NCBI GenBank assembly: GCA_024036415.1
Contig: JAMWET010000668.1
Coordinates: forward strand, 310,001-374,000
DNA: 64,000 bases
Direction: 5' to 3'
Origin: Prochilodus magdalenae
Lineage: Eukaryota; Chordata; Actinopteri; Characiformes; Prochilodontidae
The notes under the pieces are model-generated. The model worked only from the letters and a program-made list of their open reading frames with translations. It was not told the origin of the DNA and did no database searches. Positions within the stretch are counted from its first letter, which is position 1, and each line of letters starts with the position of its first letter. The translations under genes were made by a program, and so were the position numbers. Of this stretch, positions 13,018 through 26,065 are shown one piece after another.

Positions 13018-15130
13018 AAAGCAAAACATGATATTACATGAGAAAAAGTGAGAGGAGTGCTGAGATTGACGACAGGGTGCTCTGTAAACTTTAGAATATA
13101 AGAATCAGAGATTTTTTTAGGAGTCAAAACAGCAGCTAGAGTAATCAGTCATGTATTTTATAATGTAATAATAATTCTAAAGACAGCCCTATTGCAAATT
13201 ATCTTTTTAAATATTAGCTTATAGTAAATTACATTAAATCCACTGGTAACAATATAGAACATTTCTACCATTCTAATAAATAGCCACAACATCAATTTAT
13301 CCAGCTTTGATTTCTTTATTGTGAAATAGTCTGGTAATCATACTTATTACTTCATTAGACAGTTTAGTTTAATATTCTTAAACAGCATTCCTTTTAAAAG
13401 AGAGAAAAAAAGGAAGGATAGAGAGGCTGTGTTCTGTGCTGAACTGACTGAAAAGTCACTACTGGTGTAGTTTTATCTGTAAAGTGACATCAAGGAGTAA
13501 AGGTATTTTGCACATGTATTTTAAGGAGGTGAATGCCCAGGGTGTTTACAGTGTTATTACAATCAGACCAAATGTGATATTATGTATTGTGATACTGTAC
13601 TGATTCTCAGAAACACAGATTTTCAAAAACAGAGTATTCAAACATTTGTGCCAGACTGTGATCGATTTTATGTTGTGTTTGAAGCTCCAACCCTTAGACA
13701 GCAATTTTTCACCATTAGACTCTTACATTCTAAATAATTATTGCAAGGCCACCCCCCCAAAAACATAGTATAAGGGTAGCATATGGTGGCACATTTTTGG
13801 ACTACGACAGTTTTTCCAAAATTAGACTAAAAGTATATTGCAATACATCAAACTGTAACCTCTGTGTTATGATACATATTGTATCGCCACCTTAATACAC
13901 AGTTGTACCGCACAACACTTAAAATCTGAGTGATGCAAGGTTTTTTTTTTCTGATGACTCTATATTAATCTATATTAATATTAATATATTACTGTTTATG
14001 GGTAAACCGTGGGTTATGGGTTGAATAAAGCAGATCTCAGCAGGTTCTTTCTGTGAGGGAGCTTTTAGAGGTAAATACCAGATCCCTATTACTGCCACCA
14101 CTGTAACAATGCTGATACAGTAATTTCTCTAGAATGGAGCATTACACATCAACCCCCTCCAAAAGTCTTTCACAAACCTAAATATTTAATTATGACATTA
14201 TTTCATTTCTTTTTAATTTTCCTTTCAGTCACCTTCTATTGTCACTCTGATCGAACAAACATTTTTAACATATTACATAAGTCGTTAATGATTTGAAATC
14301 TAAACTCTCAGTCAGAAACTGCCACACCACAACTAATACCAGTGGCCTGGTCCAAGTTAGGACAGCCTTGCGGAGCTGAAACTAGAGCAGAGGTTTCCAA
14401 TCACCAGGCCACGGACCAATACTCTGTAAGCAGTGGTAGAAAGTAGGTTCAGTTGTCATTTTGGCAATGCCTTTGTAAACAGCGTCTCATAGTTTTCTCA
14501 TATTTTTCTTTTTTTTTTCATATCTTTTTCTCAGATAGTGGTAATCTTTGTTTTCAGTATTATACAACTCCAGGTCTATATAAATGAGTGCTTCCTCTAT
14601 GTCTGATCAGCAATTAGTCCAAGAACAAAAATGACAAGAATCACACTTGAGAGAACAGAGAAACTTCTTTGAACTTAAACGGCTAGAATAACTGTAGTAG
14701 AAAAAGCTGAAAATGAAAAATAAATTGTGGGCTGCAAATCCAGACACAATCACAAAAACAACCAAACAAACAAACAAACAATAAAAATATACATAAATAT
14801 CAAGTGACAGAATCATACCATTGTAACTCAAGCATTTTGGTCCATCATAGCAAAATACATCAGCTATCAATGTGTCATGTAAAGGCAATGTGTTAGTGTG
14901 CTGCAGCTATCAAATTCAGTCTTTCTAAGATTGCTTAGCAACTTCACATAGACAAGTGTGTAATAACTGATAAGTGGTGGAGTATACACTTGTATTACTA
15001 GTTCTATTTCAGCCCCGTAGCTCCAGTGCTAAAAAAACAAAGAAGCAAATTTCAAAAATGTCTTGGCTGATAGGGTACATTTGGGATAAGCAGGGGAAGC
15101 AGCATCTGCCTTTTTATTTATTTATTTCTT
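13018..15130. other. Intronic stretch, no gene recognised
   Basis: AT-rich. Apart from the hAT-like scrap at 14.4 kb and a short AAAC run near 14763, I see no feature or coding motif. Confidence 0.55.
14384..14431 (+). mobile_element. Scrap resembling a hAT transposon end
   Basis: The segment cagaggtttccaatcaccag followed by gccacggaccaatac resembles the terminal motif of vertebrate hAT elements (CAGAGGTTCCCAA, then a GGCC-CGGACC core). Only about 45 bp is recognisable, and no partner end was found nearby. It may be a decayed relic or coincidence. Confidence 0.3.
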
Positions 15131-15316
15131 TTGTTAAACTATCACTTTAAATGCTTTTGCTGCATAGCTTGCAGACTGAAATTGATCACCAGCGGAAACT
15201 CTGAGACAGCAGAGCGTATTTGTCTCCTGGCGGCCGAATGCAGTTCCATTTCAGTAACCGTTCTTTATGATGGATATGTGAACTCACTCTCTGAGCCTCA
15301 TCCAAGTCTACACACA

Positions 15317-15320
<4 letters not shown>

Positions 15321-15356
<36 letters not shown>

Positions 15357-15417
15357 TCTCGCCTTTTTTCCTTTCTCAACTCTTAACTCTTTCTCTTCAT
15401 AATAATAATAATAATAA
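15321..15417. repeat. CT microsatellite and AAT run
   Basis: (CT)17 at 15321-15354, then a T/C-rich spacer and an AAT run at 15399-15417. Confidence 0.95.
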
Positions 15418-15544
15418 CATTCACATACATGTCTATACATAAATCGCACATCTGTCTTTCAGCCCCCTATTTGAAATTTCTCTTAAAAACCACAGGGCCT
15501 TTTTACCAACAAAAGTCTGAGAGGTGAAAAATAAGTTCACACAA

Positions 15545-15546
<2 letters not shown>

Positions 15547-15605
<59 letters not shown>

Positions 15606-15646
15606 GAGAGACCGAGAGAGAGAGAGAGAGAGACAGAGAGAAACAC

Positions 15647-15682
<36 letters not shown>

Positions 15683-15683
15683 A
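15547..15683. repeat. GA microsatellite, interrupted
   Basis: About 137 bp of GA repeat with ACAG, ACCG and AAAG interruptions. It has the opposite orientation to the CT run 200 bp to the left. Confidence 0.95.
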
Positions 15684-16008
15684 TTGATGGTAACATGGTG
15701 AGTCTGGTTTCACTCTGGGCTTTCCCTAACTTTGAGGCATTATCCATTCAGCTGTCACACACACATACACACACATGCTGTCTGAAGGGCTATGCTCACA
15801 CAAAATGGAGGAGAGTCCACTGCCAGACCACCGTTTCCCTCTAAAAAACACAACTCACCCGCCAAGAAAAAGAAAGAACTGGAGAAATTTTTCAGCACAC
15901 AAATGTTTTTTTTTGCTTTAAAATTTGACTGTGAGAACAAATCTGATTGGGCTTAGACTTATAGCCACCATATCATGATTAATTAGGGCGAAAGGTGCCA
16001 TAGTCTCT

Positions 16009-16235
16009 CACACACACACACACACACACACGCACACACACACACGCACACACACACACACATCATATAAAATTACATCACATTTTTGTTATTGCTAGTG
16101 ATCATTCAGGCTTCTAAAGGTTAAAAAAAGAGACACATATATGAAAAAATGAGGAAAGGGGATGTGCTTTAATCTGAAGCACTTGGACTTTGTGTGTGTG
16201 TGTGTGTGTGTGAGTGTGTATGTGTGTTTGTGTAG
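16009..16235. repeat. CA array and GT array facing each other
   Basis: CA repeat at 16009-16062 and GT repeat at 16190-16235, about 130 bp apart and in opposite orientation, so the two can pair as a stem. Confidence 0.9.
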
Positions 16236-16239
16236 TGCA

Positions 16240-17210
16240 ATACTGCTGCTAAATGAAGGTAAAACTGATCATCCATAATTCCAGAAACAGTGTTAAGGAC
16301 GAATCCCCTGGACTCACTTCCGATTAAGAGAAATAAATATGTTTCTCTCACTCTCCCACGGCTGTGAAAATGAGAATAATTCAAAAATGTCAGGCAAGAA
16401 AACTCATTACAGCTGAGTGGTAATGAAAATGAGAATCCACACACATACACGTACACACACATACTCACTTTCTAACATGCAGAATATCATTCACATAAAC
16501 AAACACAGTGATGCATGCATGTGCACGCAGACACATATGATGCCTTTTTCACAATTACTTCACACATGTACGAAAGCTGCAAAAGAACGCATTTAGATTT
16601 TTCTTAAGCTTAACATGGGCTGAATGTCAGTGAAACATGAGTTTTGGGGCAACAACAAGTGCATTAGAAATCTGTGTTCCTACATTTCCCCTCTTATCAA
16701 TATTCACTGCTATACAAATCACTATTCTGCAAAATAGAAGTGGCCCCATAATTAATATCACTACATTTGCACATTGTACAGAATACTCTTATAGGTGATG
16801 GGAATGGCCTCTAAATCACTATGACGCACACTGGAGCACTTTACTACTACACTATCACTCTTTCCTACATTGCATCAGCCTATGATATTCTACTATAGTA
16901 ATTTGTGTACAGTTCCGCATTAAAGGTGGCTGTTTGCTTTAGTGTGAAATGCAGTATTAGCTGCTAGTATCACCACAAATCAAATTAAGGATCTTAATAT
17001 TAAGATGAATGCAGATGTGTGTATATTTGAATATTTAACTTATGTAAGAATAATGTCTGCGCTTTTTGTGTGCCAGGTTGCATTTTTAAGCAATTTAAGT
17101 TGCCCCCCCAGGAAATACACACACAGGCATGAAGTCAGAGTCCCATCTGGTGGTACCATAAGCCTCCTGCTCACCAAACAACTGTCTACCCTTCACTAGC
17201 AGCTGTCTGT
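16240..17210. other. Intronic stretch, no gene recognised
   Basis: No recognisable element or coding motif. A few TG/CA-rich words occur around 16440-16540. Confidence 0.55.
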
Positions 17211-17219
17211 TTAAACCGG

Positions 17220-17415
17220 AGAGAAAGAAAGAAAGCAAGAGAAACAGAGAGAGACAGAGAGACACACAGACATATGCACACGTGTAGACAGACACAGAGA
17301 CGGAAAGAGAGCAAAAGTGTAAGAAAGTGAGGGAGGGAAAGAGAGGGAAGGAAAGAGAGGGAGACAGTATTGGAGAGACACTAAGTGACAGAAAAGAGAG
17401 ATGAAGGGGGAGACA
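17220..17415. repeat. GA-rich purine tract
   Basis: GAAA, GAGA and GGGA simple sequence with ACAGAC interruptions. Confidence 0.9.
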
Positions 17416-17419
17416 AAAA

Positions 17420-18740
17420 GCTTGTTATGTGTATGTTCTGTATCTTATTACACTCATGCTAATAAAGCACTGTTAACCTGAACTGTACTGAGAGAGAAAG
17501 AGAACAGAAGAGAAGAGTGTGTCCATGTTCAGGGCAGAGAGTTTATCCCCTGAGAACCCGGCCAGATATATCCGATGTATTCAGACAGTGATGCTGTGAT
17601 TAATTGCTAATGTGAGTTTAGTTACATTAATCATATCAGATAATCAATAAATCAGTCAGTTCTGGTTCTCAGATTGCAGGTACCGATTTCCTTTCATGGT
17701 TGTGAGTGAGTCATATATGTGTGGAGGCTACCCCTCTGTTTCTGTGTGTATATTTTACACTTGCCTACTCTGTATTAAAAAAAAATCCAAAAAAGCCAGA
17801 CTGAGCAGTTCTGATATGCTACTGCAGTCATAAAGGTAAAGCATGTTTCATGCTCCTTGTAGTTATAATGTGGTAGCGTTTACATGCACATGATCAGGCT
17901 TTAATCATTCAGTGCAGTGTCCTGCTCAACACAGACAGATCTCCCATCACAGCAGGACCACCATATTAATATTTTTCTTTATAAATATGGAGGGATAAAA
18001 TGAAAGATGTTTACTTTTAATTTGATCCAAGCAACAGAGAAATGGATTTATAACCCCAGTTTGAGAGCAGGCTTTGGCGACCACCCTTACTTTACTTAAT
18101 GTTCATCTAAATGGCTGTTAAGTTTGTAACATTAATTCTCAGGAGATACCTCTGAGCAAAATAGGTTCAGAACACAATGAATGATGTTGATATAGGGATT
18201 CTGGGGTGGTCCTCAACAGCTTCTTAGTTTGATTTGCAAATTTTCTTTTTTATCTCATTTCTTCAAAAGAGGCTTCTTGGTGGCTTATTCAGATTAGAAC
18301 CAAGAATGGGGCTTGATTTTTACTTTTCTCTCAAGGAAAAGTGCTTATTATATCACGGGGCAGTTTTTGTCTGTAGATGTTAATCAGTTTTTAAACTGCA
18401 GTTTTAGAAACTCCCATTTTTCTATTATTGTTTTCTTTGACATTCCTCTTTTTTATACTAGTGGGTTGTTTTGTATTGAACATCCTGAGAAATGTTTCTT
18501 GAAAACTATAATTTGTACTTATCAGGCCTTTTGATTGGATATTAAATCAAGGTGATCTTTGACTATTTGCACCCCACTGTATATGTGAAAGATTGACTAA
18601 GCAGGAGAATTGGATGTTAATCAGTGTGTTTTAGAATATGCTGTGTCTTTAGAGAATGCCTAGTTACCTGGCCAATTCCCACAGCTTTACTCGGTATGTG
18701 CTGTTAAAAAGCTGGCAGAAGTGAGGAAACCATGGTGGCA
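17420..18740. other. Intronic stretch, no gene recognised
   Basis: Unique-looking AT-rich DNA. No element, frame or motif I can support. Confidence 0.55.
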
Positions 18741-18743
18741 GAG

Positions 18744-18744
<1 letters not shown>

Positions 18745-18827
<83 letters not shown>

Positions 18828-18830
18828 TCA

Positions 18831-18868
<38 letters not shown>
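18745..18868. repeat. CA microsatellite, 124 bp
   Basis: CA repeat with three CATACT/CATACA interruptions. Frames of poly-(His-Thr) or poly-(Cys-Val) through it are artefacts. Confidence 0.97.
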
Positions 18869-18869
<1 letters not shown>

Positions 18870-18874
<5 letters not shown>

Positions 18875-19740
18875 GACTATTATCCAAACACACATCTTAC
18901 ATCTCTTTATCCTTGTCAGAGCTGCCACACCAGCATAATCATTTATCATTTACAATCAAATCCCTAAGCAAAGAGAACAAATCAGCCAGAGTGATTTAAC
19001 CGTTGATTCTATTTTAGTTTCATAAAACAAAATACTCTTTCTTACACAGTTTTTGTATATAAAGGATATATCTTATAAAATACCGAACTAAGCAGTAGCA
19101 GTAGCTGTATAGCAGCATAAATATGAAGCATATAACAACATATAGCAGATTATATTTATTACCGATACCAAATGTGATAATTTTATTCTAATTCCCTATT
19201 TTGTCCACAGCAGTCTTAATTTACCAATCTTGACCAATCTTGATAAGTTTTCAACACTAAATTAACAAATTACCAAAAGACATCTAGCTGTCAATATCCT
19301 TACCAATCATTTCTTTCGGTGTTCTGATTATATTAGTTATTCATGAAATCCTGCAAATGTTATTAATTTGGAAAAAAAAATAAAGCCAGTCTTTTAGACC
19401 AGTCTTTAAACCATGATACAAAAAGTTAAAGAATGTGATTTAATACACCATATACACCATACATATTTGATAATGTAGCATATGACCATGTAAAGCTCTG
19501 CAGAGGCTACACAGTTGATCAGAAATAATTAGACTCCATATGTGTCCAGCTCAAAAGAGCTATCTAAGAGAAATCAAATACAGGAAAGGAAAGCTGCATA
19601 ACTACATCTAAATGTGGTTTATTTTAATTCCTTGTTTCCAGACGAAAAGTTGTCAAGGAGGGAAAAACTGATAGGATACTAGTGTGTAATTCTAGAGGTA
19701 GAGTGGGGTTCATTTCTTGAATTTGGCTCTTAAATTTTTT
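18870..19740. other. Intronic stretch, no gene recognised
   Basis: AT-rich sequence without recognisable element or coding motif. Confidence 0.55.
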
Positions 19741-19883
19741 TTTTGTGAGAGATAGCAATTGTTTGATCTGTCATTACGTTGTACATTGTACTGTGTATGT
19801 GGACATACACAGACATAGACACACACCAACACAAATATTAAAAAACGTCATGTTTGCTTACATTCACATACCCTTAAACATAC

Positions 19884-20040
19884 TCACACACACACACAAT
19901 AAAAACACACACACGCACACACACACAAACACACATACACACACACACATACACACACGCACACACACACACACACACATACATACACACAGACACACAC
20001 ACACAGACACACACACACACAGACACACACAGTGACAGAA
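19884..20040. repeat. Compound CA microsatellite
   Basis: About 155 bp of CA repeat with frequent CACGCA, CATACA, CAAACA and CAGACA variants, indicating an old, imperfect array. Confidence 0.95.
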
Positions 20041-20154
20041 ACACACTAAAAGAACATCTGAGGAAACACAGGCACAAAGTTTCACGCAAAGTTTCAATTA
20101 GTTCCATGAGTCCAGTCTAACACACTTCAAACCAGACTCAAATCTCATAGAAGA

Positions 20155-20620
20155 CAGACAGAGGGAGAGAGAGAGCGAACGAGAGAGAGAAAGAGAAGAA
20201 CAGCAAGTTTTAGGAGAAAATTAAAACAGTATGAGCGACAGCTGTTTAGTTTGTGTTGGAACGCTCTGAGACTAACCATTACAGTCATATTTCCTTCCTC
20301 CCTCTTCTCTGTCTCTCTCTTTTTCTCTGTCTCTCCAAAAACACTCCGCCTCTCTGTAATGTCCAAAATGTTTAAATCACTCCAAACTCCGTCACAAAGT
20401 ATACTGTAAGCCGCAAAAATAATAAGGGCCAACTAATAGGACCCATACACCACCGCCCCCCCTTGTTTAAAGTCTGGGTATTTCCCCCTTACACTTTACC
20501 GCTTTAGTTTTTCTCTCTCACTTCTTTTGTTTTTTTTTTGAGCAGGGGTCACTCGGAGAGAAAGAGATAGGGAGAGATAGAGACAGAGAAGGAGAGACAG
20601 AGAAAGACAGAGAGAGGCTT
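20155..20620. repeat. GA and CT simple-sequence patches
   Basis: GA-rich at 20155-20200, CT-rich at about 20290-20340, and GA-rich at about 20556-20615, with unique DNA between. Confidence 0.85.
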
Positions 20621-21222
20621 TTAACTAATCACATTATCACAGGCAAGAAGAGCGTGATTACATGCTAGAGTGTGTGTGTAGGCGTGTGACGTTAAGGACC
20701 TGGGTGTGCGTGTGTGTTTTGACACTAGCTGACTGTGAGAATGAGAGGGGCCACCTCTGCACCTTCTGGCACCTGTGTGTGTGTATGACAAGAGCCAAGA
20801 TGCTACAGAGAAGTGACAGCTATATGTGTTTGCGTGTGTTTACATGAATGAATTATTATACGTATAGTGCATTCAAGTTTAAAAACATAGAGAATGTATG
20901 TTTATATATATATAAATATAAATAGGTATGCATTTTGTTCCATATATTTAAACAGAGAGGATTCAATTAAAATATTTTTATCACATTTAATAATATAAAA
21001 CATGAACAGTCATCAAATGAAAATTAACATTTACATGCAAGTTATCACTTTTCAGCCTCTCATCATTCAGTGATATAGTTTTAGTTATACCAAGGAAACT
21101 CACTATCTAACAGCTGTGTTAGAATGAGACAGCACCTGAGTTTTAGGCTATTTAGAGAGGAGCTACGGAAACTGACCACTGATGAAGAGATACAGCATTA
21201 CTAATACAAACTGTGTTACATC
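20621..21222. other. Intronic stretch, no gene recognised
   Basis: GT-rich words near 20670-20850, then AT-rich unique DNA. No coding motif. Confidence 0.5.
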
Positions 21223-21535
21223 AGATCAGGTAGACCAACAATATAAGGGTGTCTAAGAGTGGACAATGAGTTGACACAGCACAGCATACCACCACCACAT
21301 CAGTGTCGCTGCAGTGCTGAGAATAATCCACTACCCAAATAATACCTGCTCTGCGGTGGTCCTGTGGGGCTTTCCCTGTGAGGAAGAACAGGGTAAAAGG
21401 GACTAACAAAGTATGCAGAGAATCAGATGGACTACAGTCTGCAATTGTAGGCATATAGAGGGCACCTATATGGAGCTTCGAAATGGGTAATGAGTGTAGA
21501 TACAAGTAACAGGGTACCTAATAAAGCAAACAAGT
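21223..21535 (+). repeat. Unclassified dispersed repeat, copy 1 (3' part)
   Basis: This contains the sequence signature of an abundant fish dispersed repeat: a CACCACCACATCAGTGTCGC stretch, then GCAGTGCTGAGAATAATCC, CAGATGGACTACAGTC, and an ending CCTAATAAAGC. Its first 50 bp align imperfectly with 27286-27345 in this window, which supports a shared family. No coding frame or terminal inverted repeat was found. I recognise the family from fish genomes but cannot name it with confidence. Confidence 0.6.
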
Positions 21536-24500
21536 GCATATGTTTCTGTATGTGTGTCTGTATATGCATGTGTGTACTTGCAGTAACTTGTATACTGACA
21601 GTTCACTATACAGACCGGTCTCCTTCTCTATTTGACTTTGCTTAAAATATATGCATGTTCACTTTGTCTCCTTACTGAAGAAGTTACATTAAGCCCAAAA
21701 TCTAAAATACAGCCACTCGGTACCCCTTTTCCTCATGTGATTCACATGGTCAAGACAAACCTAATTTCCAAGGTAATACCCTCAAAAACCATCTGCATAA
21801 TCCTGCCGGCAATTAAACGCTGCTTCAGCGCTGTCCACCACCTGCTAGATAACACCAACCATCTTACAAAAATATCAGCATTAGCATAAATCACTTTGAT
21901 AGCTTAACATCCGCCAAAGGCTATTATTGACATTTGTAATGTTTATACATACAATGGCGATTCAAATGAAACACCTTTTGATTTTTTTTTTTTTGGCTAA
22001 ATCTGTTTTGAACCAAATAAGGTGCTAATTAGTTTTTTCTTTCTTTCCAAGCCACCCGATCCAGAAACACATAGCCTGCCCTTGTTAAATGACATAAATT
22101 TTTTCTGTACCGTGTTAACATGAGCAAATGGTGGGTGTTTGTGGTGATGAATTAGCAATGCGCTTCATTTCAGGGGGAATAAAATAACACCCTCTGATTA
22201 GGCCATATGACGATACAAACAAGTGCCAAGGGAGCAGGTCACGATTAATTATCAATTCTGATACAGAAGACAAGCCAACACAGACGGGAAAAAATTATAA
22301 AATCACAGTCACCACACATAGTTGTATATGCATGTTTTCTTGTCTTCAGGAGGACATTTAGTCCCTATATAGGCCCACCGAAACACCCACAGTCGCGTGT
22401 AAATGTGTTTTTATCTGTCCTTATGAGGACATTTGATCCTGATAAAGAGAGTACACATTAATATATAAGCACCGATACATACAGTACATGTATGCTTTTT
22501 GCCATTACAAGAACATTTAGTCCCAATAAAGTGAGTAAAAACTTAGCATACCCAAACACACAGAGGCACAAACACAAAACACCAAAAAACTTGCTGATAG
22601 ATAATGACCCACTATGTGTTTTTGTAAAACTTTGTATTATTGGCAGCCTTGGAAAGATTAGTGGAAAACAGAGTGGCTGATCGATTGATGAGGATTACAT
22701 GGTGTTTACATGTCCTCAAAATGATAGGAAAACACAACATTTTTGCTCAAGAAACACTGTGCTGTTTTTCACATGACCACATGTTTTTACACATTTTTTG
22801 GAGAACTAAAAACCTGTAGGAATAGGTGTAGGAGTATAATTACTTGGTTACAGTAATACATAATACCTCATAAGGACTGCAAGACAAGCCTGTGTATGTG
22901 TGTGTGCATGTTTGCTGATATATTCTTTTCGAGACATTTTTAGGTTTCTTAGAAAACCTAAAAAAAAGCAAGTCTCCTGAAGGGAACGGTAACTTTATGG
23001 TTAGACCAATTAAATACTGAAACATCTGTGCAATTTTTTGTTAAATATTTATTTTTAGTTTTGTTCTGATGCTGATATGATTGAAACTTGTATTTGTAAA
23101 GTTGTGATTCATGGACAAATGGCATTATCATATTTTATCATATGTATATGAGTGCCTATGTGTGTCTATACCCTTTACCTTGGCTTCAACTGACCCTACA
23201 CGGCATACACAGCAGTCAGGTACATGTGGTCACAGACGCTGCTCACCACGTCAGTTATGCTAACAGGATGAGTGACCTCTGACTACTCTGTAGATAAACA
23301 GGTCAGAATACAGCCCCAAGGAGTGAGACAAACCAGCTCAAATGATGGCCAAACTGGCAAGCATGTACAGTCAGACAGACAGATAGACAGACACACACAG
23401 TTCTGGAGAATGTTTGACCTGTTAATCTGTTGAATAATCACCACTATAAATATAAGCAGGCAAACTTAACTGTTAAATTACATAAATAAAATAATATGAA
23501 AGAGTATGTTTTTTTTGGCTGCTGTTCTTAGAAGCTGCTGCTGTTTGAATCTATACTCAGGCAGTAACATCAGTAATAATAATAATAATGAGGGCAGCGC
23601 TGGCGTTAAGATGAGAGAGTTGTGAAGGGCAAACGAACTCTCTCAGACATACAGCACAGCGTCTCCGGCTAGCAAGGCTCCGTTATGGATAAGCTACTGA
23701 TAAGAGGCATAAAAAATCAATGATTGGTGGCTGGCGCCTGGGCTAACTCTGCCCGCGCTATTAGTTTGGATCAAACGTTAGGCGCTTCCGCCACAGACCC
23801 AGCGCCTTTCTAATGTTTCAGGGGCCAACATTTGAGGCTGTGCTTCTTCACCACATTCATCGAAGCTCTGCTGAGGTGAAGAAGGGGTATTGGAGATAGA
23901 GGCTGTTAGCATGCTAGTGCTCTAGCTACACTGATTTTGAGCAAGATTTTGCACGATTTTTACACGATTTTGCTAAACTAGAGGAATGTTGCTTAGGCTG
24001 CTAGGCATTAATCATTGTTCTGACCCAGCCTTTGTTTTAGTGATAGCTTTAGTATTAGCTCAAAGCTATCTTAAGTTTTTCCTTCTCAGTCAACGCAAAA
24101 TTGTTGTTGAACTAAAATAGCATAGTTTGCTTAAGGTCAATGTAATGTGATGTTTTTAATTAAAGTGGTCTACACTGGTATTGTCTATTCTCAAATATAT
24201 GCTAATACTATGTAGCAACAGTAACTCATTTTGCAAATTGGTCAGTTCCACTGATCATTCCAGGTTTTGCACATACATGCATTCCCTTGTAGTGTTTTAC
24301 TTTGTTGAGAAGGTTCTTGCCAATGTCACACAGATTTGAGGTTGGTTATGTGTCATTAATGTATATTTTTTTGTAACCATCTATATGGCTCATTGTTTTT
24401 GAAGTTTCTGTCACAGTTAGAGTGAAATGATAGCAGGATGAGAGAAGTAACAGAAACATACAGATGAAGCAGAGAGAGATTGAGGTCATTTTCTTATTGG

Positions 24501-24890
24501 AAAATTGTTCTTCTTCTCCAGAGAATGCAGCTTTAGATGCTGGTGACTACAGAACAGAGGGAAATACCTTTGGTACAAAAAAGCAGCCTGAATATTTGGC
24601 TTTCTTACAACTGCTTCCACATATTCATTTCTGTTCATTTATTTATGATCTATTATTTTTCTCCATCTTTAACATGCCCCTATGTTTCCCCACAAAGTCT
24701 ACTTATAACATCTGGTGTAGGTTAATGATTAAAAGTTCATTTCAGTTCGTTCAGTTCAAATTCATTTTTACATACCCAATTTTCCAACCTCTCTGTTCCC
24801 TCGAGTTCTGTTACCATTGTTTTAATACTGATATGTAACTAAACCCTTTAATACTGATATGTAATTAAAAGTACAAGCATTCCTTGTATT
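21536..24890. other. Intronic stretch with candidate conserved blocks
   Basis: No gene. Repeat-free blocks at 21.68-21.90, 21.98-22.29 and 23.58-23.89 kb look like candidate conserved non-coding sequence. Three loosely similar units built around gaggacattt(a/g)(g/a)tcc occur at 22.32-22.54 kb. A five-unit AAT run lies near 23576. Confidence 0.5.
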
Positions 24891-24904
24891 GTACTTTATT
24901 TATA

Positions 24905-25022
24905 TTTGTAAATAAATACAATAAATAATAAACAAATAAACAAACAAACAAACGGATGGATAAATGAATGAATGAATGAATGAATAAGAGAATGAATGAA
25001 TAAAAGAATAAATAAATAAAAA
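24905..25022. repeat. Tetranucleotide array (AAAT/AAAC/AATG)
   Basis: About 118 bp of mixed AAAT, AAAC and GAAT tetranucleotide repeats. Confidence 0.95.
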
Positions 25023-25344
25023 CATTCTTGCAGCTTAGTTTGGGGTGAGGGGGTGGGTAATGTTTTCCTGTGAATGGTGTTTTTGGTTCATTTTGGTGAT
25101 ATAGGTCCTTTACAGCCAAACTCTCATTCCTTATTGTTACTCTTTTTCCCATCTCAATGCTTATCTTGTTCTCTCATACCACCTCCTTCACTCCCTATGT
25201 ATCTCTCACCATGTCCTTCTAGTTCTCTTTGTCTCTCTCGAGGTCTGTCACCTCGTGTCATATGTCAGTGAGTGTTCTGAGTCACCAGAGTGGTGCTCCA
25301 CTCCCAATAACCCCAACGTCCCACAGGCCTCTGGGGCTGACACT

Positions 25345-25605
25345 CAGAAAGAGAGGGAAGGAGAGAGAGAGAGACAGAGAGAAAGAGAAGCAAAAAAGAT
25401 AGATAATGAGGAAAAAGCAGCGAGAAATAGGAAGATAACAAGGAAAACTGGAATGAGGTTTAAGTGTGGAAGAGATGGAGAGATAAAGAGATAGGGAATT
25501 AGGAAAGAAAGGAAGAAAGATAGTAAAGAAAATAAGGAAAAAGTGAAAGGAGGCAAAATTGAAAATAATAGGGAGCGATAGAGAGAGAAAAAGAGAGAGA
25601 CAGTG
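25345..25605. repeat. GA-rich purine tract
   Basis: About 260 bp of purine-rich simple sequence on the plus strand, with few pyrimidines. Confidence 0.85.
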
Positions 25606-25719
25606 TACTTATGTGTGGTGTCCTTGGTGTAGTAAGCCAGCTCAGTGACCTTATGCTCATTCAGGCAGAAAGGAATCACCCCGGTCTAAAAGCAGCTTAG
25701 ATACACCACCCCCACCCCA

Positions 25720-25754
25720 ACACACACACACACGCACACACACACACACACACA
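25720..25754. repeat. CA microsatellite
   Basis: CA repeat with one CACGCA unit. Confidence 0.95.
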
Positions 25755-25901
25755 ATTTGTCTTACTATATTTGTGAGGTCATCTGTAGGTCTATTAATCT
25801 TTGTATTACTGTAGCTACACCTACACTTACACTTAACCCTAAGTATTTTCAAATGAAGTACAAGATGAAAAAACACTGACTGCACTTCAGTGACATTGAC
25901 A

Positions 25902-26065
25902 TAGCAGTGCTGCCAAAGTTTTTAAACACCTCAGTGTCACTGCTGGACTAAGCATAGTCCACCAACCAAAATCATCCAACCAACAGCATCCTGTGGGTAG
26001 TGTCCTGTGACCACTGACTAGAGGATGGCCAACTTTGCAGTAGCAAGTGAGCTATCCTCTATGAC
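25902..26065 (+). repeat. Unclassified dispersed repeat, copy 2, left half (split by a LINE)
   Basis: This is the 5' portion of the same dispersed family as 21.2 kb, with AAACACCTCAGTGTCACTGC, AGTCCACCAACC and GTCCTGTGACCACTGA. It breaks off at ...ctctatgac, and its continuation resumes at 27286 after the LINE. The two halves join at a shared gac. Confidence 0.55.
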
